From assembly GCA_947461915.1 (NCBI GenBank), contig CANHNG010000082.1:1-7314 (forward strand): a stretch of 7,314 nt of DNA. The letters run 5' to 3'. This stretch comes from Flavobacteriaceae bacterium (GTDB lineage: Bacteria; Bacteroidota; Bacteroidia; Flavobacteriales; Flavobacteriaceae). The position numbers and the translations under genes were made by a program. The notes beneath the pieces are model-generated. The model saw only the letters and a list, made by a program, of their open reading frames with translations. It searched no databases and was not told the DNA's origin. Below, piece by piece: positions 1 through 6,477 of this stretch (positions are counted from its first letter, which is position 1; every line of letters begins with the position of its first letter).

Positions 1-204
1 TAATATCGTTCCCGAAATGGTTTTTTGGATTCCAGTTATGGTCCTCAAAAGAGTTGATTTTCCAATACCATTGGCACCAATTAGAGCGATTAGTTTTCCT
101 TTTTCTAATGATAAATTAATATTCGATGCAATGATATTCTTTATTTTTTTAGAAGTATAGCCAATGCTCATTTTTGCAGCCTGTAAGATGATTTTGCTTT
201 CCAT
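1..204 (-). CDS. btuD: BtuD-like ABC transporter ATP-binding protein, N-terminal part (cut by window edge)
   Basis: Only the first 68 codons are present; the gene runs off the left edge. The translation starts MESKIILQAAKMSIGY and contains a Walker A (P-loop) motif GANGIGKST at residues 43-51, followed by LLRTITGIQ and the start of 'SG-x-I', which is the usual order in ABC ATPases of the FepC/BtuD/FhuC type. It should power the inner-membrane importer formed with the permease just upstream. The ATG overlaps the permease stop codon by one base (TAATG on the coding strand), so translation is probably coupled and the gene is the third in the operon. The Q-loop, signature and Walker B motifs lie outside the window. 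ABC ATPase identity is certain; the B12-specific name is inferred from the neighbouring riboswitch-controlled receptor. Confidence 0.9.
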   Translation of the reverse strand, partial: MESKIILQAAKMSIGYTSKKIKNIIASNINLSLEKGKLIALIGANGIGKSTLLRTITGIQKTISGTIL

Positions 205-1235
205 TAGTTCATCATTTTACGTTTTCGAACCAACAACCAAATCACGATTGGTGCACCAAAAATAGAAGTCACCGCATTAATAGGCAAGGTGAAATCGCTT
301 CCGGGAAGTTGTGAGATACTGTCACAAATAAGCATAATAATGGCGCCCAAAAGCAAAGTGCTCCAGAATAAAATAGTGTGATTGCTAGTTTGAAAAACTA
401 ATTTGGCAATATGAGGTACTGCCAATCCGATAAAGGCAATAGGACCGGTGTATGCTGTGATGCTTCCCGCCAGAATACTGGTGGTAAAAATGATAATCAA
501 TCGGGTTCTTTTGTAATTCATTCCCAAACTTCGGGCGTAATTTTCTCCCAAAAGCAAGGCGTTTAAGGGTTTGATACTGACAAGGCTTAAAAGCAAACCG
601 GTGGTCACACAAATGGATAAAATTACAATCGACGACCAAGACAAATTACCCAGATTTCCCATGGACCAAAATGTAAATTTTTGCAATTGTTCGGCCGTGC
701 TGAAATAGGTGAGTGTTCCAACAATTGCACTGGTTAAACTTGCAAACATCAAGCCGACAATCAAGATAGCCATTGTGTCGCGCAATCGTTGAGAAACAGC
801 TAAAACGGCCAATAATACCAAGAAACTTCCCAAGCTTGAAGCTATTATAATTCCGTAGGATGAAAGCAAAATAGAAGACAAGCCCATTGGTAAAAAAGCA
901 GCGCCCATGACTATGGTTGCCACGCCTAAACTTGATCCAGAGCTCAATCCCAAAACATCGGGCCCGGCCAATGGATTTCGAAATAAAGTTTGCATCAGTA
1001 AACCACTTATTGACAATCCTATACCGACAACAATTGCAGTAATCGCTTTAGGTAATCTGTAATTAATAATAATGTAATTCCAAGTTTCTCTGCATGAGTT
1101 TTCGCCTATCAGACTATTGAAAACATCTTTTATCGGAATCGAAACCGAGCCCAAGCTGATGTTCAATAACAATAACAAAACCAATGACAATGTCAAGATG
1201 AAGAATATAAGAGTATTTTGGTTGGCGTTGGTCAA
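204..1235 (-). CDS. btuC: BtuC-like inner-membrane permease, FecCD family
   Basis: A 343-residue polytopic membrane protein of the FecCD/BtuC family, normal in length. It would form the channel of a BtuCD-type importer for cobalamin. Visible family motifs are RLPK (60-63), a GxxLxxSGxxMQ segment followed by RNPLAGPDVLG (86-96), the loop GPIAFIGLAVPH (264-275, matching the family GPIxFxGLxxPH) and the C-terminal LPINAVTSIFGAPI (317-330). Hydrophobic segments fill most of the chain. The start is a TTG: a stop (TAG) lies three codons upstream in frame and the first in-frame ATG is at residue 81, inside the conserved core, so a non-ATG start is required. The TTG begins one base after the TAA of the upstream binding-protein gene, suggesting reinitiation. 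B12 rather than siderophore or heme substrate is inferred from context. Confidence 0.92.
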   Translation of the reverse strand: MTNANQNTLIFFILTLSLVLLLLLNISLGSVSIPIKDVFNSLIGENSCRETWNYIIINYRLPKAITAIVVGIGLSISGLLMQTLFRNPLAGPDVLGLSSGSSLGVATIVMGAAFLPMGLSSILLSSYGIIIASSLGSFLVLLAVLAVSQRLRDTMAILIVGLMFASLTSAIVGTLTYFSTAEQLQKFTFWSMGNLGNLSWSSIVILSICVTTGLLLSLVSIKPLNALLLGENYARSLGMNYKRTRLIIIFTTSILAGSITAYTGPIAFIGLAVPHIAKLVFQTSNHTILFWSTLLLGAIIMLICDSISQLPGSDFTLPINAVTSIFGAPIVIWLLVRKRKMMN

Positions 1236-1236
1236 T

Positions 1237-2379
1237 TTATTCTAATTTGGTAAAGAAAAAAAGTTTGTGATTAGGCAATAATTCTGGGTGAAAAATCTTG
1301 ATTAAATCTTTCAAAACCAAGTCGGGGCGGGTAGGAGACCATTCGAAATAAATGATTCCGCCTTTCGCTCCCTTTTTTGCGTTGCACGAATATACTTTTT
1401 TATTTTTGAACGAAGCAAATTGACTGCAGTGCGGATTGCTGTCGCTCATTTGTTTCAAAGAGGAATAATCCCCTGGTGCAATCCAGAAATCGGCATTTTT
1501 AGCTTTTTCAAGTATATTTTCAAAAGGAATAACTAAACTCCCTGTCCCTTTGGTATTTGCCCATAAATAATTAGACTGTGCATCTTTCAAAAATAGAGAG
1601 GCCCAACTTTCGCCTTGAGGAATATACCATTGTTTTTGGTACATGGCGCCACTAAGAATAGTTGGTTTTGAAGTCGCTTTTTTTGCTAAAGCTAAAGTCG
1701 ATTTGTATTCCTTTTCAATCCTTGAAAACAAAGCACTTGCCTTGGAATCCAATCCGTACAATGCACCGAAAAGCTTGATCCATTCCGCTTTGCCAAGAGG
1801 AGATTGTTCGGTCCAATCGCCGTTGAGCATCACTTTTAAGCCACTTTTTTGAAGATTATCCAAGGTGGGATTGCTGTTGTTTAATCCAAAACCGATAATT
1901 ACGTCGGGTTTCAGATCCATTAAAACTTCGGTATTCAGGCTTTCATTGGCTCCCACTTCCCGAACTTTCCCGGCATCAATCAATTTTCGGGTTTTAACAG
2001 AGGAAATATAGTCGGTATCAGGGAAACCCACTAAAGTGTTTTCGACCCCTAATAATTCCAATGCCGGTAGGTGAGTGGTCGAGGTCACAACGATGGATTG
2101 TATTGGAATTGAAATAGTGGGGAATTGCTTCAGGCAATCTGGAATAATACCTTTTTTTTCTTGGAGGATATACGTAAAACCTTCTTTGGCTTCTGGCCAA
2201 GGATTGGTGATTTTTACGATTGAAAATCCGCGGTGTTTGTAGATTTCAAGTCCTTTGGCATATTGAATGGAATTTTCAAAATTTGCTAAGGTATTCTTTG
2301 AATTTTCGCTGCTTTTTTTACATCCTATAAAAGGTATTAGTACTAAAAATAGAATGACCCGAATGAAAACAGATTTCAT
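1237..2379 (-). CDS. btuF: BtuF-like cobalamin-binding lipoprotein of the ABC importer
   Basis: A 380-residue type III periplasmic substrate-binding protein (FecB/BtuF/TroA-like). It begins with a lipoprotein signal peptide: Lys2 and Arg7, a hydrophobic core, then the lipobox FIGC with Cys20 as the lipidated residue, followed by a Ser/Asn/Lys-rich tether. The N-lobe begins near residue 95 (IQSIVVTSTTHLPALELLG), with the family-typical LNTEVLMDLKPDVIIGFG at 148-165. A long linker helix lies at about 195-235. The C-lobe (about 238-365) ends in SPTRPDLVLKDLIKIFHPEL, a common ending in this family. It should hand B12 to the downstream permease and ATPase. It is the first gene of the operon and starts with ATG at 2379, about 20 nt after a predicted transcription start. 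Binding-protein identity is strong; a heme or siderophore ligand cannot be excluded from the protein alone. Confidence 0.88.
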   Translation of the reverse strand: MKSVFIRVILFLVLIPFIGCKKSSENSKNTLANFENSIQYAKGLEIYKHRGFSIVKITNPWPEAKEGFTYILQEKKGIIPDCLKQFPTISIPIQSIVVTSTTHLPALELLGVENTLVGFPDTDYISSVKTRKLIDAGKVREVGANESLNTEVLMDLKPDVIIGFGLNNSNPTLDNLQKSGLKVMLNGDWTEQSPLGKAEWIKLFGALYGLDSKASALFSRIEKEYKSTLALAKKATSKPTILSGAMYQKQWYIPQGESWASLFLKDAQSNYLWANTKGTGSLVIPFENILEKAKNADFWIAPGDYSSLKQMSDSNPHCSQFASFKNKKVYSCNAKKGAKGGIIYFEWSPTRPDLVLKDLIKIFHPELLPNHKLFFFTKLE

Positions 2380-2404
2380 AAAAATACTTTTTGAAATATA
2401 AGTG

Positions 2405-2436
2405 CAAAGGTATATTTATTCCTTTTTAAAAATCAA
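2405..2436 (-). promoter_or_regulatory. Bacteroidota-type promoter of the btuFCD-like operon
   Basis: Read on the minus strand, a -7 element TACCTTTG (2412-2405) fits the Bacteroidota consensus TAnnTTTG exactly, and a TTG -33 element (2436-2434) lies 21 bp upstream, inside the known 17-23 bp spacing. Transcription would begin near 2398-2400, leaving a leader of only about 20 nt before the ATG at 2379. That leader is too short for a riboswitch. Confidence 0.75.
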
Positions 2437-2464
2437 TTTTATTTTTTTATTCGAATGTTAGGGC

Positions 2465-2472
2465 TACATTTG
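2465..2472 (+). promoter_or_regulatory. Promoter -7 element for the riboswitch and receptor transcript
   Basis: TACATTTG matches the Bacteroidota -7 consensus TAnnTTTG. The expected -33 position (about 2440-2446) is a T-rich run without a clean TTG, so that half is weak. The predicted start, near 2478-2480, falls just ahead of the 5' strand of the riboswitch closing helix at 2486, which supports the call. It is back to back with the minus-strand promoter at 2405-2436. Confidence 0.6.
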
Positions 2473-2553
2473 CAACCGTATTGAGGTTGTTGTTTTGTTT
2501 TTCAAAACCGCATTAAAAGGGAATCAGGTGAAGATTCTAGATATCAGATGGTA

Positions 2554-2581
2554 GATTTCGGATGGTAACAAATCCTAAATC
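2554..2581 (+). repeat. Hairpin in the first enlarged riboswitch arm
   Basis: GATTTCGGAT (2554-2563) pairs with ATCCTAAATC (2572-2581) across an 8-nt loop, with a single C/U mismatch. It lies inside the extra sequence between GGTGAA and AAAATCCTGA, a stretch that I recall as very short in ordinary B12 elements. Its sequence resembles the GATTT/AAATC units of the second arm. Confidence 0.6.
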
Positions 2582-2671
2582 AAAAATTCTAATTCGAAAA
2601 TCAAAAATCCTGAGCTGTACCCGCAACTGTAAGCTAATACGCTTGTTGTTATCTACAAAACCACTGTTTTA

Positions 2672-2734
2672 ATTGTAGATTTTAGAATTCAGATTTTAGA
2701 TTCAATCTAAAATCTAAAGTCCTAAATCTAAAAT
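2672..2734 (+). repeat. Imperfect 30-bp hairpin built from AGATTTTAGA repeats (second enlarged riboswitch arm)
   Basis: Positions 2672-2701 pair with 2705-2734 across a UCA triloop, with 25 of 30 positions Watson-Crick. The innermost 11 bp are perfect (2691-2701 with 2705-2715). The arm is internally repetitive: AGATTTTAGA occurs at 2677-2686 and 2691-2700, and its complement TCTAAAATCT at 2706-2715, with a variant at 2726-2734. It replaces the normally short hairpin between the CCACTG and GGGAAGG blocks of the aptamer. Confidence 0.8.
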
Positions 2735-2793
2735 GGAATGGGAAGGTCAACAACAAGACGCAAGCCAGGAGACCTGCCTAGTACATCGAGCAT

Positions 2794-2817
2794 CAAACTT
2801 TCGGGAAAAAAGGTTTG
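2794..2817 (+). promoter_or_regulatory. Candidate regulatory hairpin with a kissing loop to the aptamer
   Basis: CAAAC (2794-2798) pairs with GTTTG (2813-2817), leaving a 14-nt loop that contains CGGG (2802-2805). This is exactly complementary to CCCG (2620-2623) in the conserved GTACCCGCAAC loop of the aptamer. In known cobalamin riboswitches a loop-loop contact of this kind (L5-L13) couples ligand binding to the expression platform. Position and complementarity fit, but the stem is short and only four bases kiss. Confidence 0.5.
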
Positions 2818-2835
2818 GGTATGGTTTATTCTATG

Positions 2836-2860
2836 CCTGCCTGTCGGCAGACAGGTTTTT
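2836..2860 (+). terminator. Terminator-like hairpin in the receptor leader (riboswitch expression platform)
   Basis: CCTGTC (2840-2845) pairs with GACAGG (2850-2855) around a GGCA loop, followed directly by five T residues. A competing form pairs CCTG (2836-2839) with CAGG (2852-2855) and CTG with CAG inside, with one C/A mismatch. It stands out as GC-rich in very AT-rich surroundings. Placed between aptamer and receptor start, it could stop transcription when cobalamin is bound. It could instead be a dispersed palindromic repeat that happens to sit here. Confidence 0.55.
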
Positions 2861-2895
2861 CTACCGTTTTTTATTATTAAAAATTTTTAATTAAA

Positions 2896-4830
2896 ATGAA
2901 CAAAAAAAATGTTTGTATTGGTGCGTTATTCGTACTAATCACTAGCTGTGCTTTGGCGCAAAAAAAAGACACCCTTGTGTCAAGAATTGAATTGGATGAA
3001 GTTGTAGTTACGGATTCTAAATTTGCTTTACCAAAAGAAAAATCGGGTAAAGTAATTGTGAAAATCACTGCCAAAGACTTGGCGAAAAAACTAGGTCAGT
3101 CTCTAGGTACTATTTTAAGCTCAGTCGCTGGACTTGAGGTAAATGGAAACCAAAGCAGTGCAGGTAAAAACTTGAGCTCTTATATTAGAGGTGCTCGTAA
3201 TCGTCAGACTTTGATTATCATTGATGGAATACCAGTATCTGATGCTTCTGGAATTAATTTAGATTATGATTTACGCTTATTACCTGTTGATCAAGTTGAA
3301 AGTATTGAAATTATGAAAGGCGCGGCGAGTACTTTGTATGGTACTGGTGCAGCAGCAGGAGTAATTAATATTAAATTAAAAAAGTCAGCAAAAAAAGAAC
3401 TTTCGGGAAATATGTATCTAAATTTGGGTACGCAAACTATTGCTGAAGATAAAAAAACAAATCTTGCAGAATATAATCAAGGATTTAGTTTTGGCGCCAA
3501 TCAAGATAAGTTTAATTATTATGTAGGATTAAATAATACCGAAGTCAAAGGAATTTCTGAGGCGAAAGGAGTAGGTTTTGAAGATGATAAATTCTCCAGA
3601 GTTAATTCTAATGTGAAATTAGGTTTTAAACCCACGCGAAATTTAAGTCTGGATTTCTTTATTAATTATGATAAAATTAAGAATGATTTTGATGCTGCGG
3701 CTTTTACAGACAACACGTATAATTATAGCGATTCTGAACAATTTAAGCTAGGTTTTTCTCCAAAATATAAATACCAAAATGGTGAATTAGTTTTAAATTC
3801 TAGCGCGAATTTAATCGAGAGAGAAGAATTTAGTTTTGGGGGCATTACAAACTATAAATCTAGAAACATTAATGCAGATGTTTTTAATAAATATAAAATC
3901 AACAGAGATTTATTTATTGTAACTGGAGCGCAATTTCAATTTCATGAAATGTCTATTGAGAGTCAATACACGAATATCGCTAATGAATTGGCAAAGTTTA
4001 ATTTAGTTGATCCTTATTTAAATTGGGTATATAATTCTGATTTTGGTTTTAATTTAAATGCAGGAGGTAGGCTTAATATTCATAGTAATTATGGGAATTA
4101 CATAGTTTACAACATCAACCCTTCTTATAATTTCAAAAACCTTCCTTTAAAAATTATCACTTCTTACGGCACTGCTTATATTACGCCAAGTTTATATCAA
4201 TTGCATGATGGTTATGCGGGTAATTTAGATTTGCAACCTGAAGAGAATGCAACTATTGAGGCTGGTTTTGAAATTAAATTATTGAAAAACAAGTTTAATT
4301 TATCTACAGTAGCTTTTTATAGAGAAGAGGAAAACGCTATTGAGTATTATTCTAATCCGATAACCTATCAAGCTTCGTATTTTAATGCAAATGGCAACTA
4401 CAATGCCAAAGGGATAGAAACTTCGATTGCATTGGCCATTTCAGACCAACTCAATATTAAAGCCAACTATACATTTAATGAAATAGATTCAAAAGCAATC
4501 AACAATACTTTTCCAAATATAAAAGCCAACCTATACAATCCGAAGCACAAAGTGAATGTAAACCTTGATTACCAAATTTCAAAACGATCCTTTTTTGGAA
4601 TAGATTATCAATATTTGGACAAAAGAGATGGTTTTTTAGGATATCCACCAGTGGTTAATGTTTTAAAAGCCTATCAATTAATAAATACATCTGCAAAATA
4701 CGAATTGATAAAAAACAGAATGACAGTTTTTGCCGCAGTTTCAAATGTATTTAATGAAGATTTCGTAGAGCTTGAAGGCTATAATACAAGGGGTAGAAAC
4801 TTCAAATTGGGATTGAACATCAGTTTGTAG
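2896..4830 (+). CDS. btuB: TonB-dependent outer-membrane vitamin B12 receptor (BtuB-like)
   Basis: A 644-residue TonB-dependent receptor, close in size to BtuB and much shorter than SusC-type receptors. An N-terminal signal peptide (residues 1-21, ending CALA before Gln22) is followed by a likely TonB box, DEVVVTDSK (34-42). The plug domain spans about 43-162 and shows YIRGARNRQTLIIIDGIPV (96-114) and IEIMKGAASTLYGTGAAAGV (137-156), as expected. The rest consists of alternating aromatic beta-strands of a 22-strand barrel, including the late motif LQPEENATIEAGFE and a C-terminal strand GRNFKLGLNISL that ends in Leu rather than Phe. The B12 substrate is inferred from the cobalamin riboswitch in its leader and the divergent BtuFCD-like operon. 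ATG 2896 is the natural start; no Shine-Dalgarno sequence is present, only A/T-rich sequence. The gene appears richer in AT-ending codons than its neighbours. Confidence 0.93.
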   Translation: MNKKNVCIGALFVLITSCALAQKKDTLVSRIELDEVVVTDSKFALPKEKSGKVIVKITAKDLAKKLGQSLGTILSSVAGLEVNGNQSSAGKNLSSYIRGARNRQTLIIIDGIPVSDASGINLDYDLRLLPVDQVESIEIMKGAASTLYGTGAAAGVINIKLKKSAKKELSGNMYLNLGTQTIAEDKKTNLAEYNQGFSFGANQDKFNYYVGLNNTEVKGISEAKGVGFEDDKFSRVNSNVKLGFKPTRNLSLDFFINYDKIKNDFDAAAFTDNTYNYSDSEQFKLGFSPKYKYQNGELVLNSSANLIEREEFSFGGITNYKSRNINADVFNKYKINRDLFIVTGAQFQFHEMSIESQYTNIANELAKFNLVDPYLNWVYNSDFGFNLNAGGRLNIHSNYGNYIVYNINPSYNFKNLPLKIITSYGTAYITPSLYQLHDGYAGNLDLQPEENATIEAGFEIKLLKNKFNLSTVAFYREEENAIEYYSNPITYQASYFNANGNYNAKGIETSIALAISDQLNIKANYTFNEIDSKAINNTFPNIKANLYNPKHKVNVNLDYQISKRSFFGIDYQYLDKRDGFLGYPPVVNVLKAYQLINTSAKYELIKNRMTVFAAVSNVFNEDFVELEGYNTRGRNFKLGLNISL

Positions 4831-4850
4831 TTGGTATTTTAATACAATTG

Positions 4851-4885
4851 AAAAAGGCTTTTATTACTACAATGAAAGCCTTTTT
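4851..4885. terminator. Bidirectional intrinsic terminator between convergent genes
   Basis: AAAAAGGCTTT (4851-4861) is perfectly complementary to AAAGCCTTTTT (4875-4885), giving an 11-bp stem that a G-T wobble extends by one pair, with a loop of about 11 nt. T-rich sequence follows on the plus strand, and on the minus strand the A-run reads as a T-run. It lies 20 bases after the receptor stop and 4 bases beyond the peptidase stop, so it can end transcription from both sides. Confidence 0.85.
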
Positions 4886-4889
4886 GTTT

Positions 4890-6341
4890 TTATTCCAAAG
4901 CTTTCAACAAGCCTTCGGGCGCTTTGTCAAGATGCATTTGGTTTTGCAGTACATTCCTTGATTTTGAATCTTTAAAAAGCTCGAATTCTTTTGCGGGACT
5001 TAGTTTCATCATTCGGCTTACCCCCGTAATTTTGCCAATAGCAGTGCTTAATAAAGGTTCGGATTCGTCGCCGAGAACACCTAAATTGCTTAAGGATTCT
5101 TTCAAGGGATAATTGGGATTTAGCCCATTATAATAATCTCCAATTCCTAGCGAATTGACAATTTTTAGCACAATGGGCTGCATGGCATACCGATGGTTTG
5201 GATTTCTGTTGGACGACCCAAAAGTGGGGGAATCGTATAAAGTGACCGAACCTACATTTTTTCCTGTGGTGACATCTCCAATCTGAATAACTGTCATATA
5301 AGGTTTCAATCCGTTAATCACCAATTCACTTGCCGACGCCGTGCTTTTTGAAGTCAGAATATAAATCTTGGTCATGCCTACGCTGTTGATGGCTTTAGTT
5401 CCTATTTTGTCTGTGAAGAAGTTTTTTAATTGGTCTGGATTATTGGCATTAAAATAGGATTGAATTTTGGCATTCCATTGTTGCTTGGCAAAAACTTGTC
5501 CAGTAAACTGTCCTGTTATCATACTGGCCAATCTGGCGGCAGTTTGAATAGAACCGCCTGAATTGTAACGCAAATCTAATACGAAATCGGTAATGCCTTG
5601 CGATTTAAGAGCGCCAAAGGCGTCGTTTAACTGCGAATCATATTTGGAATAAAATCCATTATAGAGTAGATATCCAATTATATGTCCGTAAGAATTAATT
5701 ACACTATTAATTAAAATGGGGTTTTCGTCCAAAACTGTTTTTGTCAATGCAACTGATTTTTTGTTTGGCGTGAATGTACCGTTGTTATAATCAGCAAGAT
5801 TTAAAACATAGTCATTATTCGAACCAAAAAGCAATGTTTTGTAATTGCTAATGGTTAAAGTGGTTCCATCTACTCCAGTAAAAATATCCCCACGTTTGAT
5901 TTCCTTAGTAGCAGCATCTGAATTGGGGATAATGTAGCGCACCCAACCAATTATTTCTGTAGAGCCGGGTGACTTATAACTTAAACCAAATTCGACTCCA
6001 TTATTTTTGGTGGTTCCTTGAAGTTGGCCTTCCAGTTCTAAATAATCATCAACGATCCAGCTGAATCTATCGATGCTTTTGTCGACTCTCAAGGCATTGA
6101 ATAAGTTTTCAGGAACGGGATATCCAGATAAAAAAGTATTTAATTCCTCTTGGGTTGCAAAACGGTCATCCGATAAATTAGGCACATCGGCTTGCCACAA
6201 ATAGTACAAATTGAGTCCCTTCCATATAAAATCTTGAACCTCCAAATTGTCCGGTGCCGCCACATCGTCTTGGTCTTGACAACTTTGGAACGTGAAAAAG
6301 GCCAAAAGCAGTAGGATTATAAAATGTAATTTTGATTTCAT
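4890..6341 (-). CDS. S41-family (C-terminal processing) peptidase, lipoprotein
   Basis: A 483-residue envelope lipoprotein. Its signal peptide ends FQSC with Cys21 as the lipidation site, followed by an Asp/Gln-rich linker. An N-terminal helical region (about 33-105) precedes a PDZ-like segment (about 112-200, with NGVEFGLSY and IKRGDIFTGVDG). The S41 catalytic domain spans about 215-400. It has the family strand VLDLRYNSGGS (254-264) and the nucleophile motif TASASE, placing the catalytic Ser at 336. Lys361 in TTGKNVGS lies exactly 25 residues later, as in E. coli Prc/Tsp (S430, K455). The position matching Prc Asp441 is Pro347, so a Ser-Lys dyad is expected. It probably cleaves envelope proteins near their C-termini; the substrate is unknown. 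It converges on the B12 receptor gene and shows no functional link to it. ATG 6341 fits the signal peptide. Confidence 0.9.
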   Translation of the reverse strand: MKSKLHFIILLLLAFFTFQSCQDQDDVAAPDNLEVQDFIWKGLNLYYLWQADVPNLSDDRFATQEELNTFLSGYPVPENLFNALRVDKSIDRFSWIVDDYLELEGQLQGTTKNNGVEFGLSYKSPGSTEIIGWVRYIIPNSDAATKEIKRGDIFTGVDGTTLTISNYKTLLFGSNNDYVLNLADYNNGTFTPNKKSVALTKTVLDENPILINSVINSYGHIIGYLLYNGFYSKYDSQLNDAFGALKSQGITDFVLDLRYNSGGSIQTAARLASMITGQFTGQVFAKQQWNAKIQSYFNANNPDQLKNFFTDKIGTKAINSVGMTKIYILTSKSTASASELVINGLKPYMTVIQIGDVTTGKNVGSVTLYDSPTFGSSNRNPNHRYAMQPIVLKIVNSLGIGDYYNGLNPNYPLKESLSNLGVLGDESEPLLSTAIGKITGVSRMMKLSPAKEFELFKDSKSRNVLQNQMHLDKAPEGLLKALE

Positions 6342-6419
6342 TGGGGGAGGCTTGTAGATTAGCTCTCGTAAAATTAGTAACTTTAGTTTTATTTTATACC
6401 CTTTGTAATAAAAATAAGT

Positions 6420-6427
6420 TAGTTTTG
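6420..6427 (+). promoter_or_regulatory. Possible -7 element for the DUF4252-like gene
   Basis: TAGTTTTG matches the Bacteroidota -7 consensus TAnnTTTG and would start transcription near 6433, about 45 nt before the ATG. The nearest TTG upstream (6403-6405) is only 14 bp away, shorter than the usual 17-23 bp, so the promoter is incomplete. A near-match, TACCCTTTG with one extra base, ends at 6405. No comparable element was found for the divergent peptidase gene in this 136-bp gap. Confidence 0.35.
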
Positions 6428-6477
6428 ATTTATTAAAAAAGTCAATTAAAATTCAATAGCCATAAAAAACAGCAACA

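Larger units (their letters stand above)
2483..2790 (+). promoter_or_regulatory. Cobalamin riboswitch aptamer (B12 element) with two enlarged arms
   Basis: The conserved B12-element blocks occur in the right order on the plus strand: AAAAGGGAATCAGGTGAA (2515-2532), GCTGTACCCGCAACTG (2614-2629), CCACTG (2661-2666), GGGAAGG (2740-2746) and the 3' signature GCCAGGAGACCTGCC (2764-2778). A closing helix pairs GTTGTTG (2486-2492) with CAACAAC (2748-2754), and UCAGG (2524-2528) pairs with CCUGA (2609-2613). The signature forms a small CAGG/CCTG hairpin with an AGA loop. In this family, cobalamin binding represses the downstream gene, here the TonB-dependent receptor. The element is longer than usual because about 80 nt separates the second helix strands and about 73 nt lies between CCACTG and GGGAAGG. 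Identity is very secure; exact ends are approximate. Confidence 0.95.

Noticed and set aside
1643..1852. 69-codon plus-strand open frame inside the BtuF-like gene
   Set aside because: It lies wholly antisense to a well-supported gene, shows no recognisable domain and has no promoter; it is a shadow frame.
2651..2680. ATCTACAA/TTGTAGAT 8-bp inverted pair that would enclose CCACTG
   Set aside because: It competes with the much longer 2672-2734 hairpin and would bury a conserved aptamer block; possible as a transient alternative fold but not supported as a feature.
2877..2890. Perfect AT-only palindrome TTAAAAATTTTTAA just before the receptor start
   Set aside because: Such palindromes arise easily in sequence this AT-rich, and A/T-rich sequence before a start codon is normal here.
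1..4830. Siderophore or heme uptake locus
   Set aside because: The protein families alone would allow it, but the complete cobalamin riboswitch directly upstream of the receptor points to B12.
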